Assembly: GCA_937867335.1 (NCBI GenBank)
Contig: CALMKX010000083.1
Coordinates: 1-36,093 of the forward strand
From: an uncultured Acidobacteriota bacterium
GTDB lineage: Bacteria > Acidobacteriota > Thermoanaerobaculia > Multivoradales > SZUA-115
Direction of reading: 5' to 3'
Length of the DNA: 36,093 nucleotides
Below the pieces are notes generated by a model. It searched no databases. It was not told where the DNA came from and was given only the letters and a program-made list of their open reading frames with translations. Below, one piece after another: positions 1-9,159 of this stretch (the stretch's first letter is position 1; each line of letters opens with the position of its first letter). Made by a program: the position numbers and the translations under genes.

Positions 1-96
1 GGCGGCGCCGCCCCGGCCACTCAGCCGCCCGCGAGCCAGCCGGCCCAGAGCGTCCCGGCCACTCCGGCTCCGGCGCCCGGTCCGACCGGCAGCTAG
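1..96 (+). CDS. C-terminal tail of an unknown protein (partial, Pro/Ala-rich)
   Basis: Frame 1 is open from the left edge and ends at TAG (94-96). The 31 visible residues are rich in Ala, Pro, Gln and Ser and finish in PAPAPGPTGS, a composition typical of a disordered C-terminal tail or linker of an exported or cytoplasmic multidomain protein. No domain is visible, so no function can be given. Its stop overlaps the stop of the convergent Uma2 gene in one CTAG palindrome (93-96): TAG is read on each strand. GC-rich DNA keeps many frames open by chance, so coding status is likely but not certain. Confidence 0.45.
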   Translation, partial: GGAAPATQPPASQPAQSVPATPAPAPGPTGS

Positions 97-680
97 CTGA
101 GCTTCAGGGCGACTCGATTCCAGAAGGCGGGGATGTCGAGCTCCACTCCGGCGAGGACTGCCGAACGGTAGACCTCGCCGTCGGGGATCACCACCACGAA
201 GCGGCCGGCCTCGTTGACCAGGAAGTCGATCTCCTTCTCTTCCGGATCGACGATCCAGTATTCGGCCACTCCGCTCTCGGCGTAGAGCTTGAGCTTCTGC
301 ACGCGGTCCCGTCGGGCAGTGCCGGGAGAACGCACCTCTACCAACAGATCCGGCGCGCCCTCGATGCGCTCCCCCACGATGCTCCGCCTCTCCCGGGAGA
401 CGTAGATCACGTCCGGCTGCACCACCGAGTGGTCCGAGAGGGCGACGTCGAGCGGCGCGACGAGGGCCAAGCCGCGCGATGACTCGGTGGTTCGGTTCAG
501 AGCATCCCAGAGCAAGGTAACGACCACTTGATGCAAAGAAGACGGGCTTGGGCTCACGTACAGGCTCCCATAGAGGAGCTCGCAGCGGGGCTCGTCCGGC
601 AAGGCCAGGTAGTCGCGGCGCCGGAACGGGCCCAGCTCAGCTGTGGCGGCGAGCGGAAGCTCCTCGAGCAGGGCGGGCAT
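93..680 (-). CDS. Uma2 family (DUF820) PD-(D/E)XK nuclease-like protein
   Basis: A protein of 195 residues from the ATG at 680. Uma2 proteins have a restriction-endonuclease-like fold and are abundant in cyanobacteria, Acidobacteria and Planctomycetes; their physiological role is largely unknown. Family landmarks are present: RRDYLALPDEPRCELLYGS near the N-terminus, the QPDVIYVS strand mid-protein, then APDLLVEVRSPGTARRD followed by KLKLYAESGVAEYWIVDPE. The D and E-x-R/K positions form the putative metal site. A longer version from TTG at 713 is open but adds residues that do not fit the family start. A TATACT hexamer lies just upstream of the ATG and there is no Shine-Dalgarno, so a leaderless start is possible. 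It is convergent with the gene fragment at the left edge. Confidence 0.85.
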   Translation of the reverse strand: MPALLEELPLAATAELGPFRRRDYLALPDEPRCELLYGSLYVSPSPSSLHQVVVTLLWDALNRTTESSRGLALVAPLDVALSDHSVVQPDVIYVSRERRSIVGERIEGAPDLLVEVRSPGTARRDRVQKLKLYAESGVAEYWIVDPEEKEIDFLVNEAGRFVVVIPDGEVYRSAVLAGVELDIPAFWNRVALKLS

Positions 681-723
681 CAGCTGAGAGTATAAACGGC
701 GAAGTGCCGGCAACCGCGAGGAC

Positions 724-754
724 TAGACAGCTCCCGGTTTCTCGCTGCTACAAT
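724..754 (+). promoter_or_regulatory. Candidate promoter of tRNA-Leu
   Basis: TAGACA (724-729) and TACAAT (749-754) are each one mismatch from the sigma-70 consensus. The 19-bp spacer is longer than ideal. The predicted transcription start falls a few bases before the mature tRNA 5' end at 764, which fits a tRNA promoter. Confidence 0.45.
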
Positions 755-763
755 GCCCCTCGC

Positions 764-848
<85 letters not shown>

Positions 849-889
849 AGCCCTCCCCGGCAGCCCGTTCCTCTCCCGACCTCGACCCC

Positions 890-2509
890 CTAGCTCACGC
901 CCACCAGACGTTCCTGAGCCGGCAAGCTGGTATTCCTCTGCCGCAGGAAGTGCCAGCGGCACTCTCCATCGATGCGCCCGAAGACCACCGGCCGGATCTC
1001 CTCCTCGTGCTCGCGTAGCAGCGAGGCCAAGCTTTGGCCGCGGGCCGCGGCCACCAGAAGCGGCGCCGCGCTCGGCCCTGACTTGCTCAGGTAGGTCTGC
1101 CAGATCGCCTGGCGGATCGAAATTCCGCCGCTCATCGACACATTCGGCATTCGCGCCACGCCCCGCTTGAGCAACGCGAGCTTCTCCTTCAGGCTCGCTT
1201 CCTCCGCCATCGGCTCCCGCTGCCAGGGAGTGAACGGCTTCGGCACCAGGATGTTCGTGCCCAGGTGGAGGTGCCCCAGCTGCCCGCTCCGGCGCCCCCT
1301 CTCGACCAGGATGGCTCGAGCCTCCTGAGCGAGGTCGAGGATCGCCTGCACATCCTCGAGCGTCTCCCCCGGCACTCCCACCAGGAAATAGAGCTTCAGC
1401 TGGGTGAACCCTTGCTCGAAGATCAGCCTCACCTTCTCGAGCAGGGTGGCGTTCTTGATCGGCTTGTTCAGGTGCGCTCGGAGCCGGTCGCTGCCGGTTT
1501 CAGGGGCCAGGGTGATCGAGCGGTCCCCCGAGCGGAAGAGCGCTTCCAGAACCCCCTCGGTCACTGCCGGGATGCGGATCGACGACACCGACGCCCGGAA
1601 GCCCATGCGGCAGGACTCTCCGAGGATCCGCTCCACCTCCGGATGGTCGCCCACGGCAGTGGCCACGAAGCCCACCTGGTCCGTGACCGGCCGCGCCCGC
1701 TCCAGGGCTCCCAGGATGTACTCCGTGGGATGCCAGCGGAAAGTGCCCATGCCGAAAGTGGCCCAACAGTACTTGCACTTCTCCGGGCAGCCGCGGGACA
1801 TCTCGACCAGGAACTTGTTGGCGAACTCCGTATGCGGCGTGACGATCGCCGTGGTGGGCAGGTGACCCGGCTGGCGGAACTGCTCGGCCGTGAGCTCGAG
1901 CTTCTCGAGCTTGGCGAAGCCCTCCTCCTCAGGATGATGGTGGGCCGGCACGAAGAAGCCCGGTTGCCCGGCCAGCCGCTCCAACACCGCCTCCCTTCCG
2001 CTCTCTTCCTCGAGCGCCGCGAGCAGTGCGGGCAGCGTGTTCTCGGCCGCCCCGAGCGTGAAGACGTCCACCAGATCGGCGAGCGGAAGAGGGTTGATCG
2101 AAGCGCAAGAGCCGCCCTGAATGATCAGCGGATCCCAGCCTCCCCGCTGGTGGCGGAAAAGCGGGATGCGCGCCCGGTCCAGCAGCTGGAGGAGGTTCAC
2201 GTAGTCCTCCTCGAAGGAGACCGAGAAAGCCACGGCGCCGAAGGAGGAAAGTGGGCGATCCGACTCCACCGAGAGCGGCATGCCGCTGCCGTCTGTGAAG
2301 AATCGCTCCGCCTGCCACCCCGGCCGCTGCCCCACCAGCTGGTAGACCCGCTGGAAGCCGAGGCTCGACATGCCGATCTCGTAGCCGTTGGCGTAGACCA
2401 GGGCCAGGGAGAAATTCCCGGTTCCCGGGCGAGGCTCCACCCATCGCTCGTCGCGTCGGAGGGGTGCCCAGGAGTGGCTCGTGGAGGTTCTCGGCTCGCC
2501 GCGGATCAT
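890..2509 (-). CDS. Radical SAM protein with N-terminal B12-binding-like region
   Basis: A 539-residue enzyme. The cluster-binding motif C241-x3-C245-x2-C248 ([15 protein letters not shown]) is the radical SAM signature that holds the 4Fe-4S cluster cleaving S-adenosylmethionine. The first 200 residues ([20 protein letters not shown], then [18 protein letters not shown] and [20 protein letters not shown]) match the cobalamin-binding-like Rossmann region of the TIGR03960/YgiQ-like radical SAM proteins. Downstream, [14 protein letters not shown] and [17 protein letters not shown] are typical TIM-barrel strands. The substrate is unknown; relatives include RNA-modifying and methylating enzymes, but no specific reaction can be inferred. 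It is convergent with the tRNA-Leu gene, 41 bp away, and no neighbour shares its operon. Confidence 0.88.
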   Translation of the reverse strand: MIRGEPRTSTSHSWAPLRRDERWVEPRPGTGNFSLALVYANGYEIGMSSLGFQRVYQLVGQRPGWQAERFFTDGSGMPLSVESDRPLSSFGAVAFSVSFEEDYVNLLQLLDRARIPLFRHQRGGWDPLIIQGGSCASINPLPLADLVDVFTLGAAENTLPALLAALEEESGREAVLERLAGQPGFFVPAHHHPEEEGFAKLEKLELTAEQFRQPGHLPTTAIVTPHTEFANKFLVEMSRGCPEKCKYCWATFGMGTFRWHPTEYILGALERARPVTDQVGFVATAVGDHPEVERILGESCRMGFRASVSSIRIPAVTEGVLEALFRSGDRSITLAPETGSDRLRAHLNKPIKNATLLEKVRLIFEQGFTQLKLYFLVGVPGETLEDVQAILDLAQEARAILVERGRRSGQLGHLHLGTNILVPKPFTPWQREPMAEEASLKEKLALLKRGVARMPNVSMSGGISIRQAIWQTYLSKSGPSAAPLLVAAARGQSLASLLREHEEEIRPVVFGRIDGECRWHFLRQRNTSLPAQERLVGVS

Positions 2510-2766
2510 CGCCGGAGCTCATTCTGCCACACCCACCGAGCCCCGCTCGGCGACGGAAAAAGGCGCTTCAGCGCCTCGGCGGTGACGAAAAGTGGCGCAT
2601 TTTGAGCCACTGGAGCTCTTTCCTCTATGGTGTAGGCCTTGCAGTGTGCACTTTTCGGAGGCCTAGCCTTCACGTGTTACTATGCCGTAGAAACATACTG
2701 CGCCCATTGCGGGCCGGACATCACTCGCTCGACGCAAGTCCTTGGATGGACTGGAGGGTCCCTCGG
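2510..2766. other. Divergent intergenic region between radical SAM gene and PKD gene
   Basis: The region is less GC-rich than its flanks. It holds a perfect 6-bp inverted repeat AGTGGC (2591-2596) and GCCACT (2606-2611) with a 9-nt loop, which could be an operator or a small hairpin. A TACTAT hexamer (2678-2683) is a plausible -10 for the downstream secreted-protein gene, but I see no matching -35. No convincing small gene is visible. Confidence 0.3.
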
Positions 2767-5577
2767 ATGAGGGGTTTGAATTCCCGTCTCGTCGTTGTTG
2801 CGGTCGCTCTCTCGCTGGCTCCGGGCTTGGCTCTCCCCGCCCGCGCCCAGTGCACGGATACCACCTGCCAGTACGTCGCCTGCCGAGCGCCGGCCTTCGG
2901 CGCACCCTCCACCTTGTGGGGAGAGATCCAGCCCACGGACACCAGCCAGCTGCCGGCCGACCGCGACAATACCGACTGGAACGAGTTCACCGACCCGCAC
3001 AACGAGAACCAGCCCCACTGGGAATCGCTCGACGTCGAGAACCACTGGATTTTCGCCGGCATCGCCTACGGCCTCCAGATCTGGGACGCCACCGGCAGCC
3101 GGACCCACCCGGTGCGGGTGAAGCTCCTGGGGCCCTCGGCCTTTCCGGTCTGGCCTTCGGATCCCCACAACTTCGATCCAGTGCGCGACGTCGATGCCCC
3201 CGAAGGCAACGACAACGCCGTCGCCGTCGCCGTGTCGGGCGATGCCGGCGTGGCGATCTTCAACACCACTTCGAAGACCACCCCGCTCGCGCGCTACGGC
3301 GACCACAACAAGGACGCCCAGCAGATCTACGCCGCTCGCATCGCCGGCACGGACTACTCCTTCACCGCCACCAAGAACGCCGGCCTCTTGGTGCACAACA
3401 TCTCCGCCGCAGTGGCGCGCTCTACGCTCTGCACCGAAGAGACTCCCGGCCAGAACACCTGCGGGGTGTACGTCCGCCGCCTCGGCAGCCGCACCACCGT
3501 GAGCTACGTGGACGGGGCGGGCAGTGCCGACGGACTGAACCACTGGGTCGCCTTCTCCTCGGGCGGCAACGATTTCGGGCTCGAGATCTGGAAGGTGAGC
3601 TCGCCCACCAGCCCCTCGCTGGTGGTCGCAACTTCGGGCTCGAGTGCCGAATTCGTGCACGGCGTCTCGCTGTGGCGCAAGGGGACGAGCAACTACTACC
3701 TGGCGACGCGGGTGATCTCCGGCTCGGGCACTCAGGCTCGGATCTACGACTTCTCCTGCCTGGCGACCAACACCTGCTCCTCGACCGCACTGCCCACACC
3801 GATCTGGACCGCCAGCCTGCCCGCGGGCGGCGCCGGCCTGTTCATCACGGACTCGCAGTCCGGCTCGCGGCAGTTCCTCTACTTCGGCGATTCCAACCGC
3901 TGTGCCCAGGCCCTCCAGGACGAATGGCTCTACGACGTGAGCAACCCCCTCGCCCCGCGGGACATCACCCCCCCGGCCCGCACCGTGGGCGGTGAGCTCA
4001 CCGGCTACTGGGGCTGGTACTACCGGCGCAATACCACCGGCTTCAACCTCGTCAACCCGCGGATGGGCAAGTTCGACGGCGAGTACTTCTACCGCGTGGC
4101 CTACAGCCTCTTCGACATCCACAAGCTGACCACCGCGGCGCCTTCGGCGGCCTTCACCTACAGCCCCGGTACCGTGTACCGCGGCCAGCCGATCTCGTTC
4201 ACCGACCAGTCCACCTCCGCGCCGACCTCGTGGTCCTGGACCTTCCAGGATGCGAGCCCCGCGAACTCGAGCAGCCAGAACCCCACCGGCGTGGTGTTCA
4301 ACGCCGTGGGCTCGAAAACCGTGGGCCTGACCGCCTCGAACGCCTTCGGCTCGAGCTCGACCTCTCAGCAACTCAATGTGCTGGACCCGGCGGCCCAGGT
4401 GGGCTCGGTGAGCTCTACGCCGGCGGCGCCCCTGCTCTGCCAGACCGTCGCCTTCACCGCCCAGAACGTCACCGGCCTCGCGCCGATCAGCTACGCCTGG
4501 CAGGTTCGCAACAGCCTGAACCAGGTGGTGGCTACCGGCAGCTCGGCTTCCTTCAACTGGAATACCTCTACCGCTTCGCCGGACACCTACACCGGCTCCG
4601 TGACCGTGAGCAACACCGGCGGTAGCGACTCGGCCACCAGCTCGCCGATCGTCCTCGCGGCCCTGCCCACGCTCGCTTTCGCCAGCCCGGGCAGCGCTCC
4701 GGAGACCCTGAACGGCCCGCCTTTCGGTTCGGGCCTGGTGAACTTCCGGATCCAGACCGTGGGAGCCACCGAGTGGCGATGGAACTGGGGAGACAACACC
4801 CCCTCCGTGTGGACTGCGGATGTCAATGCCGGCACCCAACCCACCCACACCTACACGCTCGAAGGGCAGTACACGGTGACGGTGGACATCCGCAACTGCC
4901 AGCAGGCGGCGATCACCAGCGCCTCGACCCTGGTGGACATCACCATCACCACCCCGCTCCAGGCCGGCTTCGCCGCCAGCGGGCTGTTCTGCACCGCGAG
5001 CGGCTGTTTCGCCGACACCGGCCAGGCAATCACCTTCGTGGACAGCAGCGTGGGGACCCCGAACTTCTGGGACTACGACTGGGACGGCGACGGTTCTTTC
5101 GAGGACGCGGACCACACTTCGCCGGTGACCTCGCACACCTACAACACAGCCGGCACCTACATCCCCCGCCTGCGGGTGCGACGGGCGAGCGTCTCGAGCA
5201 TCTTCTCGCACGCGGTACCGATCATCGTCGCGGGCGGCGGGGTGCCGGTGGTGACCGTGACCGGCCCCAGCCAGGGTGAGGTGGGCCTTGAAGTGGCGTT
5301 CTCCGCCCAGGGCTCGAACTGCAGCGCCTCGCCGACCACCTGGACCTGGGACGTCGGCCTCAACGGCGTCATCTTCGGCAGCAGCACCGGGCCGAGCGTG
5401 ACGGTGATCTACGGCTCGTCCGGGGCGCGCACGGTCACGGCCACGGCGGCAGACGGCGGCAACTGCGCTGGCCTTGTGGGCTCCACCAACATCTCGGTCG
5501 CCCCCGGTGCTGCGGCGGTCTTCGTGGACGGCTTCGAAAGCGGCGACCTCGCGAGCTGGGGGCTCACCTTCCCGTAG
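2767..5577 (+). CDS. Secreted protein: LVIVD-like propeller region plus PKD/Ig-like domains
   Basis: Taking the ATG at 2767 gives 936 residues with a clean Sec signal (hydrophobic VVVAVALSLAPGLALP, cleavage after ARA27). Upstream in-frame codons would put extra residues ahead of this signal. Residues about 30-450 resemble LVIVD/choice-of-anchor beta-propeller repeats (WIFAGIAYGLQIWDATG, GDAGVAIFNTTSKTT, YSFTATKNAGLLVHNIS), predicted to be an adhesive or scaffold fold. From about 455 onward there are PKD or Ig-like modules, for example PISFTDQSTSAPTSWSWTF, EWRWNWGDNTPSVWT with HTYTLEGQYTVTVDIRNC, and FWDYDWDGDGSFEDADH with HTYNTAGTYIPRLRV. The tail reads VFVDGFESGDLASWGLTFP. A role in surface structure or binding is inferred; no catalytic motif is visible. 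The next gene encodes another secreted mosaic protein 77 bp downstream. Confidence 0.88.
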   Translation: MRGLNSRLVVVAVALSLAPGLALPARAQCTDTTCQYVACRAPAFGAPSTLWGEIQPTDTSQLPADRDNTDWNEFTDPHNENQPHWESLDVENHWIFAGIAYGLQIWDATGSRTHPVRVKLLGPSAFPVWPSDPHNFDPVRDVDAPEGNDNAVAVAVSGDAGVAIFNTTSKTTPLARYGDHNKDAQQIYAARIAGTDYSFTATKNAGLLVHNISAAVARSTLCTEETPGQNTCGVYVRRLGSRTTVSYVDGAGSADGLNHWVAFSSGGNDFGLEIWKVSSPTSPSLVVATSGSSAEFVHGVSLWRKGTSNYYLATRVISGSGTQARIYDFSCLATNTCSSTALPTPIWTASLPAGGAGLFITDSQSGSRQFLYFGDSNRCAQALQDEWLYDVSNPLAPRDITPPARTVGGELTGYWGWYYRRNTTGFNLVNPRMGKFDGEYFYRVAYSLFDIHKLTTAAPSAAFTYSPGTVYRGQPISFTDQSTSAPTSWSWTFQDASPANSSSQNPTGVVFNAVGSKTVGLTASNAFGSSSTSQQLNVLDPAAQVGSVSSTPAAPLLCQTVAFTAQNVTGLAPISYAWQVRNSLNQVVATGSSASFNWNTSTASPDTYTGSVTVSNTGGSDSATSSPIVLAALPTLAFASPGSAPETLNGPPFGSGLVNFRIQTVGATEWRWNWGDNTPSVWTADVNAGTQPTHTYTLEGQYTVTVDIRNCQQAAITSASTLVDITITTPLQAGFAASGLFCTASGCFADTGQAITFVDSSVGTPNFWDYDWDGDGSFEDADHTSPVTSHTYNTAGTYIPRLRVRRASVSSIFSHAVPIIVAGGGVPVVTVTGPSQGEVGLEVAFSAQGSNCSASPTTWTWDVGLNGVIFGSSTGPSVTVIYGSSGARTVTATAADGGNCAGLVGSTNISVAPGAAAVFVDGFESGDLASWGLTFP

Positions 5578-5654
5578 AGCTGGCCCCTTTCTCGGTCGTT
5601 TTCCGTCTCTCTCCGCAGCCGGGGCCCTTCTCGTCTCGGCTGGAGAGAGACATC

Positions 5655-8327
5655 ATGAGACCCTTCCGTTTACTCCTTCTCGCCGCCCTGCTCGTCGGGC
5701 TCGCCACCGCCCCACCCGGCCGCGCTCAGTCCTGCTCCGAGACCGGCACCTATCATTCCTACGCGCTGATCACCGGCGCGGCCATCTGGGACATCCACGA
5801 GGCCACCTGCCCGTTGGTCTGCAACGGCCCGGAAGGCTACGCCTACTTCGCCCAGGCCGGGGATCCCAAGACCGGCACCGTGCCCGGAGCTCTGGGCGGC
5901 TTGACCGGCTGGGATGTGCGGGTCTGGGCGAGCAACTTCCAGGGGCCCATCCTGGTGGGCAGCGGCTGGCCCAAGCAGTGGGAATGGACCGCCGACCATT
6001 GGCTGCAGCACTCCTCGCGCCGCTACCCCTGCGTGTATTGCCAGCAGACGGTGAATTCCCCGGCGCAGTTCGGCCTGGGCGTCTATCGCATCCTCGAAGA
6101 CGACGAGGCGCCGCTGCCGTTCGACGACTACGTGGGCAAGGTGCAGATCGACCACAGCTACTGCAAGAGCGACGTCTTCGATCAAGGCGCGGCTGCCGGC
6201 TGGACGGCCGAGCACACCACCCCCGGCATCGACGACGTGGACTCCACCACCTACAAGATCTTCTGCAACGCCAACACGCTGTGCACCGCCGCGATCACCT
6301 GCCCGGACGGCTCACCGCTCTCTTGCAGCGCCCCCGGCACCTGCGGCGCAGGAAGCTGCGCCTCGGGCTCCGATTGGGTGCGCTGCGGCGGCCAGACCTA
6401 CGCCTGCGGCGGAGCCCCACCGCCTCCCCCTCCGCCGGCCAGCCTGCCGCAGCAGCCCATCAACCTGGTGGCCCTGCCCGTGGTGGGTGGCGAGACGGCG
6501 ATCGAGATCTCCTGGCAGGACCGGAGCGACAACGAAGCCGGCTTCCAGATCCAGCGAGTGCTCCCGCGCACCGGCGCGGTGCAGCTCTTCGATGTCGGGG
6601 CCGACGAGACCGGATTCCTCGACGACGTGGGCGAGCTGCCGCCCACCGGCCTCGGGCCGGACGAGTACCGCTATCGTGTGCGCGCCTGGAATGCCGCCGG
6701 GCGGCCCGCCTGGGTGGATGTGCCGATGGCCACCGCGCACATCTACAACACGCCTCCCGGCCGGCCGGACACCTTGAACCCCCGGGGCTGCATCAGCACG
6801 CTGAACCCCACCCTCTCGTGGCGGGGCCATGAATCGTCGCAGTTCTACGTGCGCCTGCTCGACGCCAGTACCGGTGAAGAGGCCATGGCGGACCAAACCC
6901 CCACCACCAACCAGGTCGTGGTGCCCGGCTCGCTGGTTGCCCGGCGGCCCTACCTGCTACGAGTCTGGGGTATGAACAACCTGGGCTGGGGCAGTGGCTC
7001 GGACGGCCAGTACTTCGTGCCGTTCTGCCAGCCGGTCGACCCGCCGGCGATCCTCGCGCCGCTCGGCTGCACGGCGAACCTCACCCCCACGGTGAGCTGG
7101 ACCCCGGTGGCGAACGCCCTCTACTACGTGCTGCGCATCCACCGGGTGGTGGACATCAGCAACGACCCGGAGGTGATTCCCGGCGGCGTGGGACCCACCG
7201 GCACCAGCTGGACCTTCCCGGCCGGCCTGCTCCAACCCGGGCAGGAGTACCGCATCAAGGTGAAAGCGTTCACCGGCACCAACACCGAGCCCTACTCGGT
7301 GATTCGCTTCTTCACCCCGCAATGCAACCCCAGCTCTCCTCCCGGTACGGCCTCCGGCATCGCCCCCGACGGCGGCACGGTGCCCACGGCTCAGCCCACT
7401 TACACCTGGTTCCCGGGGGCGCAAGCCGAGAGCTACCTGCTCGAGGCCTTCACGCCCGGCTGGCAGCTCGCGTACTCGGGAACCGTACCGGCTGCCGGCG
7501 TGTGCGACGGCACGACGTGCAGCTTCCGGCCCTCGCAGCCCCTGGCGGACGGCACCTACTCCTGGCACGTGCAGGGCAGCAACGCCTTCGGCTCCGGCCT
7601 CGCGAGCCCCTGGGCAACCTTCACCGTGGCGGACCAGACGCCGGATCTCACTGTCACCGGTGCCACGGTCACCGAAGGCAACCGCGGCACCGTTGCGGCC
7701 CAATTCACCGTGCAGCTCACTCATCCGGCGCCCACCGAAGTCTCCTTCGACGTCGCCACCGCGAACGCCTCAGCGGTGGCCCCTTACGACTACCAGAGCG
7801 TGAGCCGCTCCGTGGCCATCCCTGCCGGCCAGAGCCAGGCCGTCGTCTCCGTGCTGGTGCAGGGCGATCCGGACTTCGAGGGCACCGAGACTTTCACCCT
7901 CAACCTCTCGAACGTACTGGGCGCTCACGCCCTGGCGACTCAGGCCGTCGGTACCATCCTCGACGACGACCCGCCGCCGAAGGCCGCCCTGTTCCTTTCG
8001 CAGACGGTTCCCACCGCCGTGGGCGCCGGCCATCGCTTTACGGTGAGCCTCACGGTGAAAAACGCCGGCAGCCTGCCCTGGGACCCCGTGGGCCCCAGCT
8101 GCAAAGCCTTCCGGCTGGGCTCCGCCAACCCGTACGGGAACAATACCTGGGGCCTGAACCGAGTGGAGCTGCCCGCCCCGGTACCTCCCGGCGGCCAGGT
8201 GACCCTCAACTTCAGCGCTGTTGCTCCGCTGGTGCCGGGGCTCTACCCCTTCCAGTGGCGCATGGTGCACGAATGCGAGGAGTGGTTCGGAGACCTCTCC
8301 CCGGCGGTGGTGGTGACGGTAGGGTAG
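5655..8327 (+). CDS. Secreted mosaic protein with FN3-like, Calx-beta and NBR1-type Ig domains
   Basis: An 890-residue exported protein with a GGAGAGAGA ribosome site before the ATG and a signal peptide cleaved after RAQ25. Residues 26-250 form a Cys-rich region that I do not recognise (CSETGTYHSYALITGAAIWDIHEATC). A PPPPPPP linker near residue 257 leads into fibronectin type III-like modules (ETAIEISWQDRSDNEAGFQI; TPTVSWTPVANALYYVLRI; QPTYTWFPGAQAESYLLEAF). A Calx-beta module follows (VTEGNRGTVAAQFTVQL, then GDPDFEGTETFTLNLSN and GTILDDD). The C-terminal 110 residues (FTVSLTVKNAGSLPWDP, PVPPGGQVTLNFSAVAP, FQWRMVHECEEWFG) match the NBR1 four-tryptophan Ig-like fold. All are binding or structural folds, so a surface or extracellular scaffold role is likely. 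It is probably co-transcribed with the PKD gene and ends at a strong hairpin. Confidence 0.88.
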   Translation: MRPFRLLLLAALLVGLATAPPGRAQSCSETGTYHSYALITGAAIWDIHEATCPLVCNGPEGYAYFAQAGDPKTGTVPGALGGLTGWDVRVWASNFQGPILVGSGWPKQWEWTADHWLQHSSRRYPCVYCQQTVNSPAQFGLGVYRILEDDEAPLPFDDYVGKVQIDHSYCKSDVFDQGAAAGWTAEHTTPGIDDVDSTTYKIFCNANTLCTAAITCPDGSPLSCSAPGTCGAGSCASGSDWVRCGGQTYACGGAPPPPPPPASLPQQPINLVALPVVGGETAIEISWQDRSDNEAGFQIQRVLPRTGAVQLFDVGADETGFLDDVGELPPTGLGPDEYRYRVRAWNAAGRPAWVDVPMATAHIYNTPPGRPDTLNPRGCISTLNPTLSWRGHESSQFYVRLLDASTGEEAMADQTPTTNQVVVPGSLVARRPYLLRVWGMNNLGWGSGSDGQYFVPFCQPVDPPAILAPLGCTANLTPTVSWTPVANALYYVLRIHRVVDISNDPEVIPGGVGPTGTSWTFPAGLLQPGQEYRIKVKAFTGTNTEPYSVIRFFTPQCNPSSPPGTASGIAPDGGTVPTAQPTYTWFPGAQAESYLLEAFTPGWQLAYSGTVPAAGVCDGTTCSFRPSQPLADGTYSWHVQGSNAFGSGLASPWATFTVADQTPDLTVTGATVTEGNRGTVAAQFTVQLTHPAPTEVSFDVATANASAVAPYDYQSVSRSVAIPAGQSQAVVSVLVQGDPDFEGTETFTLNLSNVLGAHALATQAVGTILDDDPPPKAALFLSQTVPTAVGAGHRFTVSLTVKNAGSLPWDPVGPSCKAFRLGSANPYGNNTWGLNRVELPAPVPPGGQVTLNFSAVAPLVPGLYPFQWRMVHECEEWFGDLSPAVVVTVG

Positions 8328-8342
8328 CGGTGTAGCAAGAAG

Positions 8343-8380
8343 CCCCCGAGCCGGCCAGGTCATCCGGCCGGCCCTGGGGG
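8343..8380 (+). terminator. Rho-independent-like hairpin after the secreted-protein pair
   Basis: CCCCC (8343-8347) pairs with GGGGG (8376-8380), and GCCGGCC (8350-8356) pairs with GGCCGGC (8366-8372), around a 9-nt loop. There is no T-tract, as is common in GC-rich genomes. It lies 16 bases after the stop codon of the gene ending at 8327. Confidence 0.6.
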
Positions 8381-8401
8381 TCGGTCCGCCCTGGTAACCT
8401 T

Positions 8402-8442
8402 CTAGAAATCTAGTCTGGTTTGACGGCTTCCCGTATTTGCGG
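8402..8442 (+). promoter_or_regulatory. Candidate operator/-35 region of the first toxin-antitoxin pair
   Basis: An inverted repeat CTAGA (8402-8406) and TCTAG (8409-8413) sits just upstream of TTGACG (8420-8425), a good -35 hexamer. The expected -10 position reads TTTGCT, which is weak. Toxin-antitoxin operons are normally repressed by their own antitoxin through such dyads, so an autoregulatory site is plausible. Confidence 0.3.
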
Positions 8443-8454
8443 TTTGCTGGGCGC

Positions 8455-8757
8455 ATGAAGGCCACACTCGAAGTTCCTGACGAGCTCTACCGCCAGGTGA
8501 AGGCCAAGAGCGCTCTCGAAGGTCGGACCTTGAAGCAAGTAGCCGAGGAGCTGTTCCGCCGGTATGTCAGCGCGAGTGAGCCCGCTTCCCGCCCCGAAGC
8601 TGGGCCCTCGCCATCCGGCGCCGGATCTGAAGCGGGCGAGGCACGACCGCCCTGGTTCGGTCGCTTCCGGAAACTGGCGCAGGGCGCTGAGCGACACGAT
8701 CTGGAAGCGATCCGCAGCAGTATCGCCGCCGGTCTTGCTCGGGAACGCGGCCTTTGA
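8455..8757 (+). CDS. VapB-type antitoxin, ribbon-helix-helix
   Basis: A 100-residue protein from the ATG at 8455; a start 18 bases upstream is open but breaks the family pattern. The N-terminus KATLEVPDELYRQVKAKSAL followed by EGRTLKQVAEELFRRYV is a ribbon-helix-helix DNA-binding module. A low-complexity Pro/Ser/Ala linker leads to a C-terminal helical part (WFGRFRKLAQGAERHDLEAI), which in this class wraps the PIN toxin. The stop TGA overlaps the TTG start of the following toxin gene in TTGA, so the two were translationally coupled. The partner toxin is interrupted by an amber codon while this antitoxin looks intact, so it may now be an orphan or may cross-neutralise other PIN toxins. Confidence 0.75.
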   Translation: MKATLEVPDELYRQVKAKSALEGRTLKQVAEELFRRYVSASEPASRPEAGPSPSGAGSEAGEARPPWFGRFRKLAQGAERHDLEAIRSSIAAGLARERGL

Positions 8758-9158
8758 CCCTCGGTGCCGACACGAGCGTGGTCCTCAGGCTCCTTGTGGG
8801 CGAGCCTGAACACCAAGCGAGTGCAGCTCTGGCCTTCCTGCTCGGCCAGACTCGGGCTGGGCACACCGTGCTGGTCTAGGACCTCGTTTGCTCGGAGGTC
8901 TACTTTGCCCTGCAGTACCACTATGGCACTTCGAAACGGGAGGCTCTGGACGCGATGCAGAGCTTCTTGAAGACTCCGGGTGTCTGCGGCACTGGAGACG
9001 TGGCCTCGGTGCTCGAAACCCCGAACCTGGAGTCTGCGAAACCGGGTTTCCTGGACCGGGTGATCCACCGACAGTATCTCGGTGCGGGCGCCGGGAGCGT
9101 CGCGACTTTCGAGCGAGCCTGGGCCAAGCTCCCGCGCGTCCAGCTCCTTGGCGCCTGA
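8754..9158 (+). pseudogene. VapC-like PIN-domain toxin interrupted by in-frame TAG
   Basis: Reading from TTG at 8754, overlapping the antitoxin stop, gives MTLGADTSVVLRLLVGEPEH, the usual start of a PIN ribonuclease with the first metal-binding Asp at residue 6. The frame meets TAG at 8877-8879 (codon 42) and then continues open for 92 codons with clear PIN sequence: DLVCSEVYFALQYHYG with the second acidic residue, GFLDRVIHRQYLGAGAG, and a closing ATFERAWAKLPRVQLL. The stop sits where VapC proteins of this kind usually read V-S-D-L-V, and TCG to TAG is a single base change. PIN toxins cleave tRNA or rRNA; truncation at residue 41 should abolish activity. Loss of function is the simplest reading; amber suppression or a sequencing error are alternatives. 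Confidence 0.8.
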
Positions 9159-9159
9159 A

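Noticed and set aside
2680-5211. 843-codon minus-strand frame opposite the PKD protein
   Set aside because: No recognisable domains; the plus strand encodes a clear signal peptide and PKD repeats.
6417-6440. CCG/CCC-rich tract as a possible repeat or CRISPR-like element
   Set aside because: It encodes a polyproline linker inside a secreted protein; no direct repeats with spacers are present anywhere in the window.
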